Below the pieces are notes generated by a model. That model was given only the letters and a program-made list of their open reading frames with translations. It searched no databases and had not been told where the DNA came from. DNA of 57,528 bases, from contig JANDJJ010000002.1 in the NCBI GenBank assembly GCA_024330945.1, forward strand, positions 1 to 57,528, given 5' to 3'. This DNA comes from Nitrospira sp. (GTDB taxonomy: Bacteria; Nitrospirota; Nitrospiria; Nitrospirales; Nitrospiraceae). Of this stretch, positions 8,429 through 19,227 are shown one piece after another (position 1 is the stretch's first letter; each line of letters starts with the position of its first letter). The position numbers were made by a program, and so were the translations under genes.

Positions 8429-10246
8429 ATGCCGAAACAAGAACTGCTTGGAGAGGTGAAGAAACTGATCGCGCTCGGAAAGGAAAAGGGCTTCCTGACC
8501 TATGACGAGCTCAACAGCACGCTGCCTGCGGAATTCGTGTCCTCCGACCAATTCGGCAACATCATGACGATGTTTGGCGAGATGGACATCGAAATCGTCG
8601 ACGGTGCGGAGGGGGATCGGATCCACAAACGGCCGGACAACGGCGAGATCGGCGACGAAAACGAAGAGGTGGAACTGGAGCCCGAGGAGGAGAGCGAGAA
8701 GCCGATTGATCTGTCGCCAGGTGCGCTGAGTCGGACGGACGATCCGGTGAGGCTCTATCTCAAAGAAATGGGCAGCGTCGCATTGCTCAGCCGAGAGGGC
8801 GAGATCGAGATCGCCAAACGAATCGAAGAGGGCAAGAAAGACATCGCCTCGGTGATCTACGGCATGCCGATGACCATTGAGTTCGTATTGGCGCTGCGGG
8901 ATCAACTCAAAGATGCCACCATCGACGTCCGAGAGATCGTGCCCATCCAAGAACAGGGGGAAGAATTTGACGAGGATCAGCAGCCCGTGGAGCGGGATTA
9001 TGAAGAGTTGCGCCTCAAGACGTTGGAGGCCTTGAGCGCGGTTCGCAAAGTCTCGCTGCAACTGAAGGCGCTGGTGGAGAAGGGCAGGCACATCGGCAGC
9101 GATCCGGCGAAACAGAAGAAATTCAAGAAACAGTTCGAGATCGTGCGTCAGCAGGTCGTGGACAAAATCGAATCCGTCAACCTCCATGGAGTCTTGAAAG
9201 ATCGTATGGTTCAACGGGTGCGCGACTTGGCCGCGCAGATTCGCGCTTCGGAGCGCGAAATCGTGCATTGCCAGCGGAGGCTCGGCGTGGGCGGAGAGGC
9301 GGGCGCGGAGTTGCTCAAGCGATTATGCCGGACTCGTCAGGATTTTTTGGCGGTCAAGCGAAAGACCGGCCTGTCGGAAGAGACGCTGCTGGACATCAAA
9401 AAGGTATATCAGGCGGCCAAGGCCAAAATCCGCCAGCTTGAAGAGGAAGAGGCGCTGGTTCCCGCCGAAGAAATCAAGGAGGCCGTCAAGCAGCTCGATG
9501 TCGCCGAAGAAAAAGTGAAGCGGGGCAAGGCGGAGTTGGTCGAAGCGAATCTTCGCCTGGTGGTCAGCATCGCTAAGAAGTACACCAATCGAGGGCTCCA
9601 ATTTCTTGACCTTATCCAGGAAGGCAACATCGGATTGATGAAGGCGGTGGATAAATTCGAGTACAAGCGCGGCTACAAGTTCAGCACCTATGCCACGTGG
9701 TGGATCCGCCAGGCGATTACACGGGCCATCGCCGACCAGGCGCGGACCATCAGAATCCCCGTTCACATGATTGAGACGATCAACAAGCTCGTCCGCACGT
9801 CGCGCCATCTCGTGCAGAAGCTCGGCCGCGAGCCGCTGCCGGAAGAAATCGCCGAGCGCATGGATTTGCCGTTGGACAAAGTGCGAAAGATCCTCAAGAT
9901 CGCACGGGAGCCGATATCGCTCGAAACGCCGATCGGAGAAGAAGAAGACAGTCATTTGGGCGACTTTATCGAAGACAAAAAGGCCGTTTCCCCGTTGGAA
10001 GCCGCGATCCGGTACGACTTGCAACGGCAGATCAACAGCGCGTTGGAGACCTTGACGCCGAGGGAAGAAAAAGTCCTGCGCAAACGATTTGGGATCGGCG
10101 AGGCCACCGACCACACACTCGAGGAAGTGGGACAGGACTTCGAGGTCACGCGCGAACGGATCAGGCAGATCGAAGCCAAAGCATTGCGGAAATTGCGGCA
10201 TCCGAGTCGCAGCAAAAAACTGAGAAGTTTCGTGGAAAGCTTGTAG
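8429..10246 (+). CDS. rpoD: Primary RNA polymerase sigma factor (sigma-70)
   Basis: The housekeeping sigma factor that directs RNA polymerase to most promoters. 605 residues. Region 1.1 occupies about 1-60, region 1.2 starts at [20 protein letters not shown], and a long acidic or variable insert follows, as in primary sigmas. Region 2 (about 374-440) has [37 protein letters not shown] and [18 protein letters not shown], which bind and melt the -10 element. Region 3 follows, and region 4 (about 542-600) has [13 protein letters not shown] and the helix-turn-helix [19 protein letters not shown] for the -35. The ATG at 8429 is chosen for its homology and position two bases after dnaG. Confidence 0.97.
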   Translation: MPKQELLGEVKKLIALGKEKGFLTYDELNSTLPAEFVSSDQFGNIMTMFGEMDIEIVDGAEGDRIHKRPDNGEIGDENEEVELEPEEESEKPIDLSPGALSRTDDPVRLYLKEMGSVALLSREGEIEIAKRIEEGKKDIASVIYGMPMTIEFVLALRDQLKDATIDVREIVPIQEQGEEFDEDQQPVERDYEELRLKTLEALSAVRKVSLQLKALVEKGRHIGSDPAKQKKFKKQFEIVRQQVVDKIESVNLHGVLKDRMVQRVRDLAAQIRASEREIVHCQRRLGVGGEAGAELLKRLCRTRQDFLAVKRKTGLSEETLLDIKKVYQAAKAKIRQLEEEEALVPAEEIKEAVKQLDVAEEKVKRGKAELVEANLRLVVSIAKKYTNRGLQFLDLIQEGNIGLMKAVDKFEYKRGYKFSTYATWWIRQAITRAIADQARTIRIPVHMIETINKLVRTSRHLVQKLGREPLPEEIAERMDLPLDKVRKILKIAREPISLETPIGEEEDSHLGDFIEDKKAVSPLEAAIRYDLQRQINSALETLTPREEKVLRKRFGIGEATDHTLEEVGQDFEVTRERIRQIEAKALRKLRHPSRSKKLRSFVESL

Positions 10247-10254
10247 AAAGCCGT

Positions 10255-10284
10255 TTGACTCCGCGTCCGAGCGCGACCTAGAAT
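10255..10284 (+). promoter_or_regulatory. Putative sigma-70 promoter upstream of the tRNA
   Basis: TTGACT (10255-10260) and TAGAAT (10279-10284) are separated by 18 bases, a near-consensus primary-sigma promoter. It lies just after rpoD and about 100 bases before the tRNA, so it probably drives the tRNA and perhaps the zinc-ribbon gene after it. Confidence 0.5.
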
Positions 10285-10382
10285 TCTTTGAAGTCGCGGA
10301 CCGCGGCGGGAAGCCCGGTTCGGCGAAAGCCGTTGAGTCTTGCAACAGAGAAGAGTCGGGACGACCGTTCGCTTGCCGGATG

Positions 10383-10459
10383 GGGCCCATAGCTCAGGTG
10401 GTTAGAGCGGCTGACTCATAATCAGTTGGTCCTAGGTTCAAGTCCTAGTGGGCCCACCA
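10383..10459 (+). tRNA. tRNA with anticodon CAT, probably tRNA-Ile2 (lysidine type)
   Basis: A 77-nt cloverleaf can be drawn by eye. The acceptor stem GGGCCCA pairs with TGGGCCC, followed by discriminator A and an encoded CCA. The D arm is GCTC...GAGC, the anticodon arm GCTGA-CTCATAA-TCAGT, and the T arm CTAGG-TTCAAGT-CCTAG. The anticodon is CAT. The GC-rich acceptor and GACTCATAATC loop context resemble tRNA-Ile2 (CAT modified to lysidine) more than elongator Met. An initiator is excluded, since the acceptor begins with a normal pair and the three G:C pairs typical of initiator anticodon stems are absent. Confidence 0.93.
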
Positions 10460-10511
10460 GCCGGGGTGCCCGGGCGTCACGGCTCCGGTCTCCAAGGGAG
10501 GAAGATCCGCG

Positions 10512-11291
10512 TTGACCCGCAAGTTTTCGCCACTTCTCGATCTGCAGAAATTCGATCTCCGGATCATGGAGATCGAGGAAGCCCGCCGAAAGATTCCCGA
10601 GCGTCTGCAGGCCGCCGAGGCGCCTCTGCAAGAGGCTCTGAAACAGATGAAGGAGGCGCAGTCCGCCGTTGAAGCCGCGGTCAAGGAACGACGCGCGCAC
10701 GAGCGGGATCTGGAGGCGCACGAAGCGCAGATGGAGCGGATGAAAGCGCACGCGGCGAATTTGAAGACCAACAAGGAGTATCAAGCGCATCTCTTCGAAC
10801 TCGATCTGGCGAATAAAAAGCGCGGAGAGTTCGAAGAGAAGATTCTGATGTGCATGGAACGGATCGATCAATTGCAGCGAACGGTGACCGAGACCCAGGC
10901 GAAAGTCAGAGAGTTGGAGGCGGCGTTTGCTCAAGAACAAAAGAATTTAAGCGGGCAGGAACGAGCGTTGGCGGACGAACTGGCCCACGTCGAAATTTTG
11001 CAACGCGACGCGGCGGCGAAAGTGGAGAAAAATCTTCTTCAACGATACAACCAGGTCAAAGCCTCGCGGAAAGATCAGCCGCTGGCGGCCGTGCGCGGCG
11101 GCCTGTGCCTCGGGTGCCGCCTGCAAATTCCCCCCCAGCTCATTGCCCAAGTAAAGCGCTCCGAAGATCTGCACGTGTGCCCGTATTGCCGCCGCATTCT
11201 TTATTGGGAAGGCGAGCCGGCGGCCGAATCGCCTCCCTCGTCCGCGTCCGAATCCAAACCGGGCGATTTTGAGGCGAGCGAGTCGATCTAA
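10512..11291 (+). CDS. Coiled-coil C4 zinc-ribbon protein (COG1579/CT398-like)
   Basis: A 259-residue protein of the widespread zf-RING_7/CT398 family, whose exact role is unsettled; some members interact with flagellar, secretion or sigma-54-related proteins. Residues about 5-190 are one long antiparallel coiled coil, rich in Glu, Lys and Ala with heptad patterning. The C-terminal zinc ribbon has Cys199-x2-Cys202 (CLGC) and Cys223-x2-Cys226 (CPYC). The last 30 residues are a Ser/Pro/Glu tail that looks disordered. The start is TTG with a good GGAGGAAG site eight bases upstream. The stop overlaps the end of the convergent rnhC. Confidence 0.88.
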   Translation: MTRKFSPLLDLQKFDLRIMEIEEARRKIPERLQAAEAPLQEALKQMKEAQSAVEAAVKERRAHERDLEAHEAQMERMKAHAANLKTNKEYQAHLFELDLANKKRGEFEEKILMCMERIDQLQRTVTETQAKVRELEAAFAQEQKNLSGQERALADELAHVEILQRDAAAKVEKNLLQRYNQVKASRKDQPLAAVRGGLCLGCRLQIPPQLIAQVKRSEDLHVCPYCRRILYWEGEPAAESPPSSASESKPGDFEASESI

Positions 11292-11941
11292 CTCAAAACG
11301 GCCCGCGTGGTTTTGAAGTGCAGTTTCGCCACGGTGCCGAGCCGTTCCCGCCCGTGTTTTTTGACGATCATTTTTGCCGCCAGTTCCACGGAAGGGGAAA
11401 CGCCCTTGGGGAGGGTGGTGCCGACTTCATCGGAGAGCCGCTTCAGACGCCGCAGAAATTCGGCGCGGGCCAGGATGGAGGCGGCAGCCACCGCCAGATC
11501 CGATTCGGCTTTTGTCCGTTGCTCCAAAACGATCGTTCGTCCTTTTTCTTGCAGGGCGTTCACGATCAACCGCTCATCGCCGAATCGGTCGGCAATCGCC
11601 CGCTTGCACGAAACTTGTTCAAGCAGGTTCTCCAGCGCCTTGGCGTGCCCCCAAGCCAGGAGACGATTGAGGTTTTTGATTTTGGCGTACAGCTCGTTAT
11701 ATTTTTGCGGACCGATCGCAATCACGCTGTGGGGGCAGATGGTCTTGATTGCCGGCGCCATTTCGAGGATACGCCCGTCCGATAGCTTTTTGCTGTCGCG
11801 TGCCTGCATCAAGGCCAACTCGCGCTGGGTCGTCGCGTCCACGAAGACCGCGGCGATCACGAGGGGGCCGAAATAATCGCCCTTTCCGGACTCGTCGATG
11901 CCGATGCGCTCGATCGGCGACTCGATGGGGTTTGCTGTCAC
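11288..11941 (-). CDS. rnhC: Ribonuclease HIII (short form)
   Basis: Cleaves the RNA strand of RNA:DNA hybrids. The signature GIDESGKGDYFGPLV (residues 14-28, acidic Asp16 and Glu17) is diagnostic of RNase HIII rather than HII. DSKKL at 49-53 and KAESDLAVAAASILARAEF are the other type-2 RNase H blocks. At 217 residues it lacks the roughly 90-residue N-terminal TBP-like substrate-binding domain of the Bacillus enzyme, so it is a catalytic-core-only variant. The start is GTG. It converges tail to tail on the zinc-ribbon gene, with overlapping stops. Confidence 0.9.
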   Translation of the reverse strand: MTANPIESPIERIGIDESGKGDYFGPLVIAAVFVDATTQRELALMQARDSKKLSDGRILEMAPAIKTICPHSVIAIGPQKYNELYAKIKNLNRLLAWGHAKALENLLEQVSCKRAIADRFGDERLIVNALQEKGRTIVLEQRTKAESDLAVAAASILARAEFLRRLKRLSDEVGTTLPKGVSPSVELAAKMIVKKHGRERLGTVAKLHFKTTRAVLS

Positions 11942-12095
11942 GGGGCGACTCCCACTAGAAAAACGGCGGTAGGAGCGGTACTCTACTGAACGGCGGAGCT
12001 ATGGTCAAATGACCGTCAAAGGTAGGAAAAGCGAGTAGGAAGAGCGCCGGTGTCACGTCGGAGGGGTGGGCGGGGGGACAGGTAGGAGGGACGCC

Positions 12096-12968
12096 ATGCA
12101 AGGGGGCCGATGCGTGATTCGTTTCGTCGGGATGGCCGTTTTGTTGCTTATAGGAGGAATGACGATAGCCGGCTGTGAGACCAACCCCTACACGGGGCGA
12201 TCTCAGTTGTTGATGACGTCGATCTCAGAGGAAATGCAGCTTGGGGAGCAAGCCTATGCCCAGGTGAAAAACGACCCCAACATTCGATTGTCGAGGGATC
12301 CGCGCGAAGTGGAACCGGTCAAACGGGTGGCGGCCAGAATCATCGAGGCGGCGAAGCGATCGAAATATGCCGAGATGGCTAAACAATTCGAATGGGAAGT
12401 GACGGTCATCAAGGACGACAGGACGGCGAACGCGTTCGCGCTTCCCGGCGGCAAGATCGCCGTGTATACGGGCATTTTCCCCGTGGCGAGAACCGAGGCG
12501 GGGTTGGCCGCCGTCATGGGGCATGAAGTGATCCATGCCTTGGCCCGTCACGGAGCGGAGCGGATGAGTCAGGGGCAATTGACCAATGCGGCGTTGCAAG
12601 TGGCGGGGGCGGCGATCGGGGCGAGCGGAGGTAACCCCTTGCTGGGGCAGGCCACAATGGCGGCGCTCGGATTGGGAGCACAAGTGGGAATCTTGTTGCC
12701 CTTCAGCCGAAAACACGAATCGGAAGCGGATTACGTGGGAATTCTCTTGGCGGCCGACGCGGGATACGACCCGCGCGAGTCCGTGGGGTTGTGGGAGCGG
12801 ATGGCGGAGCTATCGAGCGGCGGAGGGCCGGCCGAATTTTTGTCAACCCATCCCAGTCATGGGACCCGAATCGAGCAATTGAAGGCCTGGATGCCGGAGG
12901 CCATGGCCATCTATCAAAAAAGAACTCCGGCTCCCAATGGGCTCTTGCCGCCCGTTGGAAACCAGTGA
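12096..12968 (+). CDS. M48-family lipoprotein metalloprotease (LoiP/YcaL/Oma1-like)
   Basis: A 290-residue zinc protease probably anchored in the envelope to degrade misfolded membrane or periplasmic proteins. The signal segment (about 8-25) ends in a lipobox with Cys27 (TIAGC). The catalytic HEVIH (143-147) and downstream third zinc ligand region ESEAD (208-212) are intact. A Gly/Ala-rich stretch lies between them, as in the M48C peptidases. The ATG at 12096 follows a GGAGGG site at five bases; an in-frame GTG at 12066 has no comparable site. It stands alone, divergent from rnhC. Confidence 0.9.
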   Translation: MQGGRCVIRFVGMAVLLLIGGMTIAGCETNPYTGRSQLLMTSISEEMQLGEQAYAQVKNDPNIRLSRDPREVEPVKRVAARIIEAAKRSKYAEMAKQFEWEVTVIKDDRTANAFALPGGKIAVYTGIFPVARTEAGLAAVMGHEVIHALARHGAERMSQGQLTNAALQVAGAAIGASGGNPLLGQATMAALGLGAQVGILLPFSRKHESEADYVGILLAADAGYDPRESVGLWERMAELSSGGGPAEFLSTHPSHGTRIEQLKAWMPEAMAIYQKRTPAPNGLLPPVGNQ

Positions 12969-13012
12969 GGTGGCCGCCGATCCTTTGAAATTTGTCCCTT
13001 CACGCGGTACCC

Positions 13013-13042
13013 TTGCCATGCTCCATACTCCTTCTCTATACT
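13013..13042 (+). promoter_or_regulatory. Promoter of rnpB
   Basis: TTGCCA (13013-13018) and TATACT (13037-13042) with an 18-base spacer place a start site a few bases before the 5' end of the RNase P RNA at 13059. Confidence 0.65.
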
Positions 13043-13058
13043 GCGACAGCGCAGGTGC

Positions 13059-13475
13059 GAAGGCCGGGTGATCGCTCGATGCGAGAGTATCGAGAGGAAA
13101 GTCCGGACTCCAAGGGCAGGGCGCTGGGTAATTCCCAGGCGGAGCGATCCGACACCAGCACCACAGAAAGCAAACCGCCGATGGCCGAGGCGATGGGAGC
13201 TTATCCGGTCGCTGCGGCTCAGGCAAGGGTGAAAGGGTGGGGTAAGGGCCCACCGCGGTGGTGGCGACATCACCGGCAGGGTAAGCGTCGCCCGGTGCAA
13301 GGCCAAATAGGAAGAGCCGCGCGGACGCTCGAAGGCGTTTCGCGCACCGACCGGCCCGGTCGAGATCTTCGGGTAGGCCGCTTGAGGTTCGAGGCAACTC
13401 GAATCCCAGAGAAATGATCATCGCCGTTCGAGAGAGCGAACTCGATCGGACACAGAATCCGGCTTATAGGCCTTC
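13059..13475 (+). ncRNA. rnpB: RNase P RNA (type A)
   Basis: The ribozyme that matures tRNA 5' ends. The conserved core is easy to read: GAGGAAAGTCCGGACTCC near 13093, ACAGAAAGCAAACCGCCGATG near 13163, GGTGAAAGGGTGGGGTAAG near 13228, GCAAGGCCAAATAGG near 13297 and GGGTAGGCCGCTTGAG near 13371. The closing P1 helix pairs GAAGGCC (13059-13065) with GGCCTTC (13469-13475), giving about 417 nt. An open reading frame across this RNA is spurious. Confidence 0.95.
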
Positions 13476-13569
13476 ACATTTGCGCCTTTCTATTGGCGTC
13501 AGGTTCTTCCGCAACCGTCTTGAATTGCCTAGGTCGAGGCCGGGATGCTCAGTATGCCGATCAGTTCTC

Positions 13570-13599
13570 TTGACCCTTCGTTGAGGAGAATGGTACGAT
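13570..13599 (+). promoter_or_regulatory. Putative promoter of the ilv operon
   Basis: TTGACC (13570-13575) and TACGAT (13594-13599), 18 bases apart, lie about 170 bases before the ilvB ATG. The leader contains a hairpin (13671-13705, CCCGTTC pairing with GAACGGG) with no T-run after it. Confidence 0.5.
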
Positions 13600-13770
13600 T
13601 TTTAACCTTTCTCATTGATTTTTCAGGTATTTTTAGGACAAGTGTCGAATGACCAATGACGATGCAGAAACCCGTTCTTGTCGGTTTTTCATGAAGACGA
13701 ACGGGACGGGGGCTGGAAGAGCGCCGATTGTCTAGTGTGCCCTCGATCTCGTGATGAGGAGGACATCCAC

Positions 13771-15546
13771 ATGAAACTCACCGGAGCCGAGATCTTCATC
13801 GAATGTCTGAAGCGGGAGGGAGTCAAGACCCTTTTTGCGCTTCCCGGGGGCGTGGTCTTGAAGATCTTCGATATGCTCCATCAACAAAAGGACATCGAGG
13901 TCGTTCTCACGCGGCATGAGCAGGGGGCCGGTCATATGGCCGAAGGCTATGCCAAAGCGACCGGCAAGGCGGGCGTCTGTCTGGTAACGTCCGGGCCCGG
14001 CATGACCAATGTGATTACGGCGTTGGCGGACGCCTACATGGATTCCGTGCCGGTGGTCTGTTTCAGCGGCCAGGTGCCGACGAGCCTGATCGGAAACGAT
14101 GCATTTCAGGAAGCGGACAATATCGGCTTGAGCAGGCCCTGCACGAAATACAATTTTCTGGTCAAAGACGTCAATGATTTGGCTCGGACGATCAAAGAAG
14201 CGTTTTATATCGCGACGACCGGCCGGCCGGGCCCGGTGTTGGTCGACATTCCGAAGGACGTGTCGCAGAACCAGACCGAATTCGTCTATCCGACATCCGT
14301 TTCCATTCGCGGATACAACCCGACCTATGAGGGCAATAAGTGGCAAATTAAACAGGCGGCCGAGGCAATCGCCAAGGCCAAGAAGCCGGTGTTGTATGTG
14401 GGCGGAGGCGTCGTCTTTTCCGGTGCTTCGCAGGAGTTGTTTGAATTAGCCGAGCTGACGCAGATCCCGGTCGATATGACCCTCATGGGGCTCGGCGTAT
14501 TTCCGGGAGAGCATCCGTTGTCGCTGGGGATGCTGGGCATGCACGGGACTTACTGCGCCAACATGGCCATTCACTACTCCGATCTGGTCATCGCCGTCGG
14601 GGCGAGGTTTGACGATCGTGTGACAGGCAAAGTGTCGGAATTCTGTCCGCACGCAAAGGTCATTCACATCGACATCGATCCCACGTCGATTCGGAAAAAC
14701 ATTCACGTCGATATTCCGATCGTGGGAGATTGCAAGGCCGTGCTGCGCGAGTTGAATCAAATTCTCCGTGTGACGGTGAACGGCGATCAGAAAGAGCTTC
14801 GGAAGCCCTGGTGGGATCAAATTCATCAATGGCAGAAGAGGCACCCGTTGACCTATCACCAGGAGCCGGATGGGCCGATCAAGCCGCAGCATGTCGTCAA
14901 ACGCCTCTATGAACTGACGAAGGATCGAGATCCGATCATCTCGACCGACGTGGGCCAGCATCAAATGTGGGCCGCGCAATATTTCAAACTGGCGAAACCG
15001 AACCGATGGTTGACCTCCGGCGGGCTTGGGACCATGGGCTTCGGGTTTCCTGCGGCTATGGGGGCGCAAGCCGCGTTTCGGGATCGCCTGGTCCTCTGTA
15101 TTGCGGGGGACGGCAGCGTTCAGATGAATATGCAGGAAATGGCGACCGCGGTGGTCAGTAAATTACCGGTGAAGATCATCGTACTGAACAACCGCTTTCA
15201 CGGGATGGTGCGACAGTGGCAGGATCTCTTCTACAACGGGCGGTACGCTTCGAGTTATTTGGGCGGCACGCCTGACTTTGTCAAGCTGGCCGAGGCCTAT
15301 GGAGCGGTCGGGCTGCGGGCCGAGAGCCTGGCGGATCTTGACGGCGTGTTGAAAACGGCCTTGGAAACGGACGGGCCCGTCATCGTGGATGTGCCGACCT
15401 ATCCGTATGAGAACTGTTACCCGATGATTCCGGCAGGAGGCTGCAATCACGAAATGATTCTCGAAGATCCCCCGGAATTGAAGAAGAAACAGACCGGCGT
15501 CGGGAAGACGGTGCCGGAAGACAAGGATACGGTGTTAACGGCGTAA
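13771..15546 (+). CDS. ilvB: Acetolactate synthase, large (catalytic) subunit
   Basis: Condenses two pyruvates to acetolactate, or pyruvate with 2-ketobutyrate, as the first common step of valine, leucine and isoleucine synthesis. 591 residues with the three ThDP-enzyme domains. The N-terminal domain has LFALPGG and catalytic Glu50 (TRHEQGAGHMAEGYA), the central FAD-binding domain spans about 190-340, and the C-terminal ThDP/Mg2+ motif GDGSVQMN...NN lies at about 446-474. Full length for the anabolic enzyme. The ATG at 13771 is preceded by GAGGAGGA at eight bases. It heads ilvB-ilvN-ilvC. Confidence 0.96.
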   Translation: MKLTGAEIFIECLKREGVKTLFALPGGVVLKIFDMLHQQKDIEVVLTRHEQGAGHMAEGYAKATGKAGVCLVTSGPGMTNVITALADAYMDSVPVVCFSGQVPTSLIGNDAFQEADNIGLSRPCTKYNFLVKDVNDLARTIKEAFYIATTGRPGPVLVDIPKDVSQNQTEFVYPTSVSIRGYNPTYEGNKWQIKQAAEAIAKAKKPVLYVGGGVVFSGASQELFELAELTQIPVDMTLMGLGVFPGEHPLSLGMLGMHGTYCANMAIHYSDLVIAVGARFDDRVTGKVSEFCPHAKVIHIDIDPTSIRKNIHVDIPIVGDCKAVLRELNQILRVTVNGDQKELRKPWWDQIHQWQKRHPLTYHQEPDGPIKPQHVVKRLYELTKDRDPIISTDVGQHQMWAAQYFKLAKPNRWLTSGGLGTMGFGFPAAMGAQAAFRDRLVLCIAGDGSVQMNMQEMATAVVSKLPVKIIVLNNRFHGMVRQWQDLFYNGRYASSYLGGTPDFVKLAEAYGAVGLRAESLADLDGVLKTALETDGPVIVDVPTYPYENCYPMIPAGGCNHEMILEDPPELKKKQTGVGKTVPEDKDTVLTA

Positions 15547-15633
15547 GAATTAAGATGTAGGGAAGGCTCGGAGGCATCGACGCCGGATGACCGCACGTCG
15601 GTGTCCGGCGCGTTGATCTCGACGCCTAGAAAT

Positions 15634-17230
<1,597 letters not shown>

Positions 17231-17377
17231 GCGGACAATCGACCGGATGGTTAAGCTGACGCGTTCAGCGATGGTCCTTCGGATAAAATAGTCGTAAGAA
17301 CGTTGGAAGGAGCGGAGCCGTAAGGTCATGATCAAGACGATGACAAAAAGGATTTCCCCGAGAAGGGAGGAGGTTGT

Positions 17378-18028
17378 GTGATCGATCGGGCGGTTGGCCT
17401 CCCGGTCGCGAGGGAGGGCATTCCTTTCATTGCCGTTCCCGCTGGCGTGACGCTGTTGGCCGGCTGGATGGGATGGGTCGTAGTGGCGGGGCTGGCGGGG
17501 CTGGCGACGGCGTTCGTCGCCTGGTTTTTCAGGAACCCGGCGAGAGTGATTCCCAAGGACACGCACCTCGTGGTCGCGCCCGGAGATGGCAAGGTGATCG
17601 CCATCGAAGAGGAATTCGAGCCCCGCTATCTCAAGGATCGCGCGCTGCGTGTGACGATTTTTTTGAACGTGTTCAATGTACACATCAATCGTATACCCTG
17701 TGACGGAATCATTGAAGACGTGCAATATCAACCGGGGGCGTTCTTGGTTGCCAGCAGGCCGGATGCCACGTTGAGAAACGAGCAGAATGCGTTGATGATT
17801 CGCACGGTGGAAGGACTGAAAGTCTTGTGCGTGCAGGTTGCCGGGTTGATCGCCCGGCGCATCGTCTGCTGGGCGTCCCCTCGGGATCAAGCCGTCCGGG
17901 GAGAGCGGTTTGGATTGATTCGATTCGGGTCTCGGATGGACACCTTTCTTCCGATCGGGACACGCCTTCGAGTGGCCGTCGGAGACAGGGTGAAAGGCGG
18001 AGAAACCATTTTGGGGGAGCTGCGATGA
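17378..18028 (+). CDS. psd: Phosphatidylserine decarboxylase proenzyme (short form)
   Basis: Makes phosphatidylethanolamine from phosphatidylserine at the inner membrane. 216 residues, the short type. N-terminal membrane helices (about 17-52) are followed by FRNPAR and APGDGKVI. The self-cleavage site is Gly184-Ser185 in RFGSRMD, where Ser becomes the pyruvoyl cofactor, and VFNVHINRIPCDG holds conserved His residues. GTG start with GGGAGGAGG just upstream. The stop overlaps the pssA start (ATGA), so the two enzymes of one pathway are translationally coupled. Confidence 0.95.
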   Translation: MIDRAVGLPVAREGIPFIAVPAGVTLLAGWMGWVVVAGLAGLATAFVAWFFRNPARVIPKDTHLVVAPGDGKVIAIEEEFEPRYLKDRALRVTIFLNVFNVHINRIPCDGIIEDVQYQPGAFLVASRPDATLRNEQNALMIRTVEGLKVLCVQVAGLIARRIVCWASPRDQAVRGERFGLIRFGSRMDTFLPIGTRLRVAVGDRVKGGETILGELR

Positions 18029-18834
18029 AGCCCGCTGGATTAAAAAACTCCTTCGGCAAAGATGGCAAACGGCGCAAGGCGGCCATGCATCTGATCCCGA
18101 ATCTGTTTACAACCGGCAACTTGTTCTGCGGTGTGTACGCGATTCTGTTGGTGTTCAATACGGAGTATGTGGCGGCGGCCGTCGCCGTTCTTGTCGCGAT
18201 GGTATTCGACGTGCTCGACGGCAAGTCGGCTCGGTTGACCAACAGCACGAGCCATTTCGGGTTGGAATACGATTCATTGTCCGACGTCGTCTCGTTCGGA
18301 GTGGCTCCGGGGTTCCTCATTTATTCCTGGGCGTTGAGCGGGCAAGGCACCCTGGGGGTGGCCGTCATGTTTGCTTATGTGGCAATGGGGGCGGTGCGCT
18401 TGGCTCGGTTTAACTCGACAGTGGCGTTGTCCGACGGCAAGTATTTCACTGGCTTGGCCATTCCCGCCGCGGCGGGAGTCGTCGCTTCGTTGGTCGTCTT
18501 CGATCATTACACGCTTCGAATGGGTCCGGAAACTAAGCCGATCGTCGTGCTGGTCGTAACGCTGATGCTGGCGTTTCTCATGGTCAGCACCGTCAAGTAT
18601 CGCAGTTTCAAGGACCTGAAATTCAGAGGCCCTCAGCAAATCACCTATCTCGTGTGGGGGATTCTCGGGCTAATGATGGTGACGGCGTGGCCGCCGGTCA
18701 TGTTGTTCGTGGTCTTTGCAGGGTACGCGTTGTTGGGACCGGTCGAGAAACTGGTGGGATTGATCGTGAGGACGGCCGGCAAGAAGGGCGTTGCCAAGAC
18801 CGAACTGCCGGCGCCGGAACCACCGAAGGTGTGA
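18025..18834 (+). CDS. pssA: CDP-diacylglycerol-serine O-phosphatidyltransferase
   Basis: Makes phosphatidylserine from CDP-diacylglycerol and serine; its product feeds Psd. 269 residues with about seven to eight predicted membrane helices. The CDP-alcohol phosphotransferase signature (D-G-x2-A-R-x8-G-x3-D-x3-D) is read as DGKSARLTNSTSHFGLEYD followed by SLSD, at about 66-88. The ATG at 18025 overlaps the psd stop. The frame is open far upstream, but that part is antisense to psd logic and unrelated to the family. Last gene before the leuA T-box leader. Confidence 0.94.
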   Translation: MKPAGLKNSFGKDGKRRKAAMHLIPNLFTTGNLFCGVYAILLVFNTEYVAAAVAVLVAMVFDVLDGKSARLTNSTSHFGLEYDSLSDVVSFGVAPGFLIYSWALSGQGTLGVAVMFAYVAMGAVRLARFNSTVALSDGKYFTGLAIPAAAGVVASLVVFDHYTLRMGPETKPIVVLVVTLMLAFLMVSTVKYRSFKDLKFRGPQQITYLVWGILGLMMVTAWPPVMLFVVFAGYALLGPVEKLVGLIVRTAGKKGVAKTELPAPEPPKV

Positions 18835-18879
18835 GAGGATACCGGCAGGAGAGGGAAGGGGAAAAAGCGTTGTCCCGTA

Positions 18880-19137
18880 AATGGCAGTGACGAGGAGTAG
18901 TAGGCGAGCCGTGTCGTCCGAGAGAGTTGGCGGATGGTGCGAGCCAATCGACACGTCGCCGAACTCGCCTCCGAGCCAGAATCCGTGAACTTCGAGTAGC
19001 GGGTTCCGGCCGGCCCCCGTGACGGGCTGCAATGAAGGGCGCCGATCAGAGAACTGACCGTCGCCGAAACAGGGTGGTACCACGGAGCGCGTAAAGCCTT
19101 CGTCCCTGACCAACGAAGAGGGGCGAAGGCATTTTTA
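18880..19137 (+). promoter_or_regulatory. T-box leader (tRNA-Leu-sensing riboswitch) of leuA
   Basis: Senses uncharged tRNA-Leu and controls read-through into leuA. The T-box sequence AGGGTGGTACCACGG is at 19071-19085. The terminator is a stem of GCCTTCGTCCC with GGGGCGAAGGC (19096-19106 with 19120-19130) followed by ATTTTTATTT. In stem I, GGCGA (18903-18907) pairs with TCGCC (18956-18960). The 5' side of the loop carries the AGTA element and the 3' side reads GAACTCG, so the specifier triplet is probably CTC (Leu) at 18964-18966. This matches the downstream gene. The terminator would also end transcription arriving from pssA. Confidence 0.9.
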
Positions 19138-19227
19138 TTTGACGGCTCAATTCATCTCATCTGCCCGGTGGAGAAACACCGCCGGTCGGAAAACAGGCCG
19201 TCGATCGATGGCAATGGGGGTGGCACG

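Noticed and set aside
10383..10459. Calling the CAT tRNA an initiator tRNA-Met
   Set aside because: The anticodon stem lacks the three consecutive G:C pairs of initiators and the acceptor starts with a normal pair; Ile2 fits better, with elongator Met as the fallback.
13022..13417. Open reading frames across 12843-13421 on both strands
   Set aside because: They lie on the RNase P RNA, whose conserved core explains the sequence.
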